Positions 58,701 through 64,000 of a DNA stretch of 64,000 bases are shown in pieces. The stretch's first letter is position 1; each line of letters starts with the position of its first letter. A program made the translations under genes and the position numbers. Source of the DNA: Caldilineales bacterium (GTDB lineage: Bacteria > Chloroflexota > Anaerolineae > Caldilineales > Caldilineaceae); the NCBI GenBank assembly GCA_012271135.1, contig JAAXGZ010000045.1, positions 1-64,000 of the forward strand, given 5' to 3'. Below the pieces are notes generated by a model. That model ran no database searches. It was not told the DNA's origin and worked only from the letters and a program-made list of their open reading frames with translations.

Positions 58701-59671
58701 TGAGCAGTACGCATCCTGTGACGGATTTGTACAATCGGCTCAAGGATCACTTCACCCTGGTAACGACCGCCAGGGCCGCGGGAGATACGACGGTCAGACA
58801 AAAGGCGCGGCCCATCAAGATTGTAGGCCTGGTCCGAGAGGTGCGCACCATCAGGACCAAGAAGGGCGATGCGATGGCATTCATCACGCTTGAGGATGCC
58901 CACGGCGAGTTGCCGTGTGTCGCCTTTCCGGATGCCTGGCGCCGACTCGCACGCACCGTCGTGGAGGGCATCCAGTTGCTGTGCGACGGCAAACTCAGCT
59001 ACAACCAGGCGCGGGACGAACAATCGCTCCACTTGGAGCAGGTGAGGACCTACTCGGATCTGACGGATTATCAGGCCAAGGAACGTCCCGCTGTCCAGCG
59101 ACCGCCCACGTCGCCTGCCCCCGATGGGCGGGGCGACGAACCGCCGGACACTTCCGAACCGGCGGGGCGCCCGGCCGAGACGGTCGTTGCACGCGCAGCA
59201 CCATCCAAACCGGACGTACCCTTGCCGAAACCCGTTGACGTGCAAGAGGGGCCGGAACCCCGGCAAGAGATCGGCGCATCGGACGCAGTTCTGTTTGCAC
59301 CGGAGCCGACCGCACGCGAAATCACTGCCACCGCGCCTCTGACCGAGTTGGACGGCCACGATCAGGCCGCGCCTCCCGCAGACATGCAGGTGGAGGCCGG
59401 CCGCGTGGCCCTTCATCTGCGGCTGGACGAGAGGGCGCCCGCGGGCGCACAGGTAGCCGCGATCCAAAAACTCGACGACATGCTGAACGCGGCCCCAGGG
59501 CCGGCCCGCTGGACGGTGGAATTGATTGTCAGCGTAAACGGGCTGTCAACAGGGTTCAGGTATCCCGAACCCATGCCACTGGACCCGGAGAACGGGAACT
59601 TGCCCGGTCAACTGGAGGAACTGGGCGTGAAGCTGTGGGTCGAGCCGAATCAGGATGTCAACCGAGTGTGA
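55736..59671 (+). CDS. dnaE: DNA polymerase III subunit alpha
   Basis: PHP domain [79 protein letters not shown]; GTG start. Confidence 0.97.
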   Translation: [1311 protein letters not shown]

Positions 59672-59692
59672 CCTTCTCGCCGCCCCGGCCCC

Positions 59693-61036
59693 CTACGCTG
59701 CCAATCCGATAGCTGCCCGGATCGTAGCCAGATCCCCGTAGGCTCGCTGCACTACCGTACCCTGCTGTTGCAGGTTCTGGTCGACTTCCGGACCCACAAC
59801 ATCCGGACTGGCCAGAATGGTGACGCGTCGAGCATGGACGGCTTCGTCCGCACTGAAGCCGAACGTTGCACCGATAGCCGTTAGTTCGCCGACCAGCAGT
59901 GGCAGGTACACCTTGGTCGCGAAGTGTTCCCTGGGCCCGAACAGAATGTAGTGCTCCATGGTCTTGACCGACAGGACACCTGCGGCCTGCAATGGCACTG
60001 CTGGCTGAACGGGTGCAATGGGCTGGACGAGCGGTGTTGCCGGGACAGGTGGCAATTCGGATGGTGAAGACGCCACTGGGGCAGGAGGCACGGTGGGAGG
60101 CAACGATTCGGCAGGTTCGGCACCGGGAACCGGGGCCGGTTGCAGGCTGTTGTCCAGGGGCGGCCCCGGGCTCTCCGGGGGTTCGGCTGCCGGTGCCGCC
60201 GGAGCCGGTTCACTGGCCGCGGGTGCCTCCGGAACATCCAAGTTCAACTCGACTTCATTGCTGCCGTCCAGTTCGATGACCTGCGACTCGACGACCAGGT
60301 CGCCACTGTCGGGCTCGATCACCTGAAGTACGCAGTCGCCGGCCGGAATTGACTTGAACCGATAGGAACTGCTGCGGGGAATCGTTCCCTCCCCGAGAAT
60401 TTCGTTGTCGGCTACCAGCCTCAAGGTGAGCCCAACCCCGTTGGACACGAGGCCGTGGATGACGCTTTCCTCGGTTTCCTCGATGACTTCCTCGAACTCG
60501 ACTTGGAAGGAGTGGTGGAAGAGCGTGTTGCCGCTGCGCGTGCCGTCCTCCAGCAATTCGTCCGGGTGGTTGGCCGTAAGGCCTGTTACGACTTCGCTGG
60601 GAGCACCCAGCATCTGCACGTTGCAAACCTGCCAGGTGAACATGGCAACGTGGCCAATTGATTCGCGGCGGCTCCGGCGCAACTTGTATTCCTGACTGCC
60701 GTCTTCCCATTCGACCAGGAACAGGACCTCGTCGGACGGGCTGTCCGGATGGAAATGGGCTTGGACAAAGATATGGTGCCGCCCTTGGTTTTCCTCGGGG
60801 GCCAAGTGTCGGACCTGCCGTACTTTCCAATAGCGGCCAGCCCCTTGGGGAAGCATCGAATCGATGGCCACACCGTAGTGCGAGGCCAGATTGACGGATG
60901 AAGGTTCCACTTGCATACCTGTGTTTTGTGCGGTCGCTGGTTCAGAGTTCGCCTGAAGCACCGGATCCGACGCAAGTTCCGGAGCCGAGGGTTGCCCTCG
61001 CTTCCGGCGGTCTGAGAAGAGATTTCTGAGGCTCAT
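59693..61036 (-). CDS. Two-domain protein with Pro/Ala-rich linker, unknown function
   Basis: N-terminal GRYWKVRQVRHLAPEENQGRHHIFVQAHF...GNTLFHHSFQVEFEE; about 100-aa Pro/Ala linker; C-terminal MEHYILFGPREHFATKVYLPLLVGELTAIGATFGFSADEAVHARRVTIL. Confidence 0.7.
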   Translation of the reverse strand: MSLRNLFSDRRKRGQPSAPELASDPVLQANSEPATAQNTGMQVEPSSVNLASHYGVAIDSMLPQGAGRYWKVRQVRHLAPEENQGRHHIFVQAHFHPDSPSDEVLFLVEWEDGSQEYKLRRSRRESIGHVAMFTWQVCNVQMLGAPSEVVTGLTANHPDELLEDGTRSGNTLFHHSFQVEFEEVIEETEESVIHGLVSNGVGLTLRLVADNEILGEGTIPRSSSYRFKSIPAGDCVLQVIEPDSGDLVVESQVIELDGSNEVELNLDVPEAPAASEPAPAAPAAEPPESPGPPLDNSLQPAPVPGAEPAESLPPTVPPAPVASSPSELPPVPATPLVQPIAPVQPAVPLQAAGVLSVKTMEHYILFGPREHFATKVYLPLLVGELTAIGATFGFSADEAVHARRVTILASPDVVGPEVDQNLQQQGTVVQRAYGDLATIRAAIGLAA

Positions 61037-61534
61037 TCACCAGATCCTTGGAATGCTGCGAAGTTCGACGGGTTCAGGCTCGCGGCGCAACCGGTGAGGG
61101 AGCCGAATCGTATCACAGCGGGCCGTTTCCAATTTTTGCTTCCCGTGGCCCGCGCTTTGGCTTCCTTCCCGGGCGCGTGTAGTTCTGAGGTGTGTTGGCG
61201 GCATCAGTCCGAGGGTTGACAGCAGACTGCAATCTGCGGCCATGTACGAAACCTGCCACTTGTGGGGAAACAGGCTCAAGACAGGTAAAGCCGTCCGGCA
61301 CACGTGGGGATTGGGCGAACCGTTGTCTCCCCGCAAGTCCCGCGGAGCTTGGCAAGACGATCTTCGGATTGCAGGGATGCTGAAGGGCGTAATGCCAGCT
61401 GCCGTTCCGTCTGCGCAATTTGCGTGGTTCACACTACCCGGCACGGACTTGGGAAATCAACCTGTTCGGCGGGATCCTTCCCAGGGATGGTTCCGGACCT
61501 GAACTGTCCCGCGCGGTGTCCTACACTACGCGGT

Positions 61535-62581
61535 ATGACCATCCACGCCCATATCGAGTGGTTCCTGACGGATGCCGCCGCCGGCTCGCCGTTAACCCGC
61601 CGCACCTACCGGACGGGTCTCAATCGGTTTCGGGAGTATCTGTTGGCGAACGATCTGGATCCGGAGGTCCAGGAACTGGAGATCCTGCAGGCAAGTCTGG
61701 TGCTGGGTTGGGCCAGTTGGCTCACCGACGTGCAGGGCGTCAACCGGCGCACGCTGTTGACCTATCTGTCCGCGATCATGAGTTTCATCTCATGGCTGCA
61801 GGTTCGAGACCTTCAGCCCATTGCGAGCAGTGACTATGCCCGTTTGCAGGAGGGAATGCGTCGGCTTCGGCGCAACCAGAAACCTCCCGAACTGGTCCCG
61901 CATCCGCCGGACGACCCGGAACTGAACGAATTGCTGTTGGTAGCCCGACGACTGCCGTCGACCAGTGAGGACCCGCGCGAGCGTCTGGCCGCGGCTCGCA
62001 ATACGGCAATCTTGGAAACCCTCTTGTCAACAGGCATGCGGGTCGGCGAGCTGGTGGCGCTCCGAACACGCGAACTTGACGAGGCGGACAGTTCCGCGTG
62101 GGTCACCGGCAAGCGGGGCCGCACGCGGAAGGTGTTCTTTGCCGCCTTTGCCTGGCAGTCAACCACAGAGTATCTACGGCAGCGTCACCGCGCCGGTTTG
62201 ACCTATCGCGGCCCGTTGGGCGACCAGCCGGTGTTTGCACGGCACGATCGCCGGGCGGGCACGGAGGTGCTTCCGTTGAGTACGGGGGCGGTGCAGCGGA
62301 TGTTTCGCAAACTTGCCCGGCGAGCGGGCTTGGACCTGAAAGACGTCACTCCGCACGCGCTGCGGCACTACTTCGGCACGCGGATGTACCGGGCCACCTC
62401 CGATCTGGCCGTGACCCAAACGGCCTTGGGACATGCCAGTCCGGTAACGACCAGGATTTACGCGAAGTTGGCGGACAGCGCGGTGCAGGATGCCCACCGC
62501 GAGGCATTCGGGGACGGTCAGTCTCCGACGACAAGCCCCAGAATCAATTCCGAAAGAAGCCAGGTGCGGGACACGAGCTGA
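61535..62581 (+). CDS. Tyrosine recombinase (XerC/D-like)
   Basis: LSTGMRVGELVAL; HALRHYFGTRMYRATSDLAVTQTALGHASPVTTRIYAKL (R..HxxR..H..Y). Confidence 0.9.
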   Translation: MTIHAHIEWFLTDAAAGSPLTRRTYRTGLNRFREYLLANDLDPEVQELEILQASLVLGWASWLTDVQGVNRRTLLTYLSAIMSFISWLQVRDLQPIASSDYARLQEGMRRLRRNQKPPELVPHPPDDPELNELLLVARRLPSTSEDPRERLAAARNTAILETLLSTGMRVGELVALRTRELDEADSSAWVTGKRGRTRKVFFAAFAWQSTTEYLRQRHRAGLTYRGPLGDQPVFARHDRRAGTEVLPLSTGAVQRMFRKLARRAGLDLKDVTPHALRHYFGTRMYRATSDLAVTQTALGHASPVTTRIYAKLADSAVQDAHREAFGDGQSPTTSPRINSERSQVRDTS

Positions 62582-63681
62582 TCCGTCTCGATGTGTTCGT
62601 GGTCGGCGTGGGCTCCGGCACCGGGCACCCCCAGACCGTCCAGCGTCGGCACCCCCAGGGCTCCGGTCAGGTTGCCGTCGCTGCCGCCGCCGGTGCGGCC
62701 CGCGACCAGTTCCATGTCCAGACCCGACGCAATGGTCTGGGCCTTGGCAAAAACGTCCTTGGTTGCGGTTTCCTCCAGCGGCGGGCGTGATCGGGCGCTG
62801 ACCACATCGATGGAAGTCCCTTGCAGTCGCGGGCGCAGATTCCGCAGTTGGCCCTCTGCATCTCGCAGATCCGCGTCCCGCCAGGCCCGTACATCAATCT
62901 GGATGTGGGCATGGGGCGCCACCACGTTGGAACGCGTGCCGCCTTGGTGGACGCCGGCGTTGACTGTCAACCCTGTTTCCAGGTCCGTCATGGCCTGGAT
63001 GGCCAGGATTTGATGCGCGGCCTCCTCGATGGCGGAAACTCCCTTCTCGATTTCGATTCCGGCGTGGGCGGGGATGCCCTTGATGTGAACGTCCATGTGC
63101 CGGCTGCCCTTGCGGGCGGTTTTGAGTACGCCGCCGGGCAACGGCGCTTCAAGAACCAGTACACAATTCACTTGACGGGCCTCATCCTCGATGGATTGTC
63201 GGGATGTGGCACTGCCGATTTCCTCGTCGGCCGTTGCCAGGAGTACAACGTTCCGCCCCGGATCGATGTCCAGCTCCCTGAAAGCCCTGACAATGTGCTC
63301 CATCATGGCCAGACTGCTCTTCATGTCGAAGATGCCCGGTCCGTAGGCTCTGCCGTCTGGAGCCTCCCGAAACGGCATGTGTTCCAGGGTTCCTACGGGC
63401 CAGACCGTGTCGAAGTGCGTCAGTACCAGTATCGGCGGCAGAATCTCCCGCTTGGCCTTCAGTTCACAGCGCAGGTGATTGCCGCCGTCGCGAACGGGGA
63501 TGATCTCGGCTTGATCGACAACCGGTGCGAACACGGAACGGAGGTGGTCCGCACACCGGTCCAGCCGGTCGATGTCGGTGCTGGGCGATTCCATCTCCAC
63601 CAGAGTCCGGATGGACTTCAGCATGGCGGGTTTGGCGTTGCTGAAGTACCGGTGCAGAGCTTCGGAGCGTTCCATGCGCAC
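62518..63681 (-). CDS. M20-family metallopeptidase (carboxypeptidase G2-like)
   Basis: LVLTHFDTVWPVGTL; GPGIFDMKSSLAMMEH; LLATADEEIGSATSR; RTGGGSDGNLTGALGVPTLDGLG. Confidence 0.92.
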   Translation of the reverse strand: MRMERSEALHRYFSNAKPAMLKSIRTLVEMESPSTDIDRLDRCADHLRSVFAPVVDQAEIIPVRDGGNHLRCELKAKREILPPILVLTHFDTVWPVGTLEHMPFREAPDGRAYGPGIFDMKSSLAMMEHIVRAFRELDIDPGRNVVLLATADEEIGSATSRQSIEDEARQVNCVLVLEAPLPGGVLKTARKGSRHMDVHIKGIPAHAGIEIEKGVSAIEEAAHQILAIQAMTDLETGLTVNAGVHQGGTRSNVVAPHAHIQIDVRAWRDADLRDAEGQLRNLRPRLQGTSIDVVSARSRPPLEETATKDVFAKAQTIASGLDMELVAGRTGGGSDGNLTGALGVPTLDGLGVPGAGAHADHEHIETDQLVSRTWLLSELILGLVVGD

Positions 63682-63802
63682 ACCTCGTGCAGGGAAATCA
63701 TTGGCTGTGGCGGCACAGCAACCCGTCGGTGGTCGGGAGGCTGTCCTCCCCCTTTATACTTCAGCGGACCGACAGTTGGACAACCTACCAGGGAGTGAAG
63801 CC

Positions 63803-64000
63803 ATGAAGTTTGGTGGCAGTGTATGGACCTTCGATTGGCAACCGCCGTACGACGACGGACTGCGCAGGATTGCCGCCTGCGGCCTCAAGGCCGCCGAACT
63901 CATCGCCTGGCGCCGGGAAGTGCTGGACAGCTACTACACCCTTGACACTATCCGGCATCTGCGGACACTCTTGGACGACTTGGGCCTCGAATTGTCCGAA
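63803..64000 (+). CDS. Sugar phosphate isomerase/epimerase-like, truncated by window end
   Basis: MKFGGSVWTFDWQPPYDDGLRRIAACGLKAAELIAWRREVLDSYYTLDTIRHLRTLLDDLGLELSE. Confidence 0.55.
   Translation, partial: MKFGGSVWTFDWQPPYDDGLRRIAACGLKAAELIAWRREVLDSYYTLDTIRHLRTLLDDLGLELSE

Noticed and set aside
57623-59467. 614-aa minus-strand ORF inside dnaE
   Set aside because: dnaE is continuous and strongly supported on the plus strand.
1-64000. CRISPR array, rRNA operon, prophage or toxin-antitoxin module
   Set aside because: Looked for on both strands; no regularly spaced direct repeats of CRISPR length, no rRNA-like conserved sequence, no phage structural genes and no convincing TA pair.

Overview
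This is a 64 kb, GC-rich bacterial chromosomal window, densely coding and with several long same-strand gene runs. The gene content looks Chloroflexota-like, but that is inference and not proven. Main blocks, left to right: (1) a System I cytochrome c maturation operon, ccmE-ccmA-ccmB-ccmC-ccmD-like, then a CcdA-like protein and a ResA/TlpA thioredoxin. Its CcmE carries a CXXXY rather than HXXXY haem motif, and its CcdA appears circularly permuted, with the canonical first TM/SPC motif at the C-terminus. (2) A heterodimeric-type ABC exporter pair and rpsT. (3) A long minus-strand run from 27.3 to 12.6 kb: an orphan trio of Complex I-antiporter-like membrane proteins, HMG-CoA reductase and synthase, homocysteine methyltransferase/MTHFR, a GlcD-GlcE fusion with GlcF, an alcohol dehydrogenase, an EamA-like protein and alr. 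(4) Nitroreductase, manA, AI-2E, UvrD/PcrA helicase, Maf, Gfo/Idh and ThuA. (5) tRNA-Arg, a small ORF preceded by 11-bp phased repeats, and a PPi-type phosphofructokinase. (6) A divergent sqdX/sqdB sulfolipid pair and an RND transporter relic. (7) The TIGR03960/TIGR03936 radical SAM pair, tRNA-Glu, a frameshifted glycosidase-like gene and rplU-rpmA-rpmE. (8) A transposase graveyard with ISAs1-like and IS630-like remnants, then tdk. (9) A beta-RFAP-synthase-like GHMP protein, a TrpF-like protein and a dehydrogenase, followed by dnaE. (10) A two-domain protein, a tyrosine recombinase, an M20 peptidase and a truncated sugar isomerase. No CRISPR array or rRNA was seen. The best candidates for something undescribed are the permuted CcdA in its CXXXY-CcmE operon, the orphan antiporter trio, the GHMP/TrpF/ADH cluster, and the 11-bp repeat locus. 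All family calls are by eye from the translations; no searches were run.
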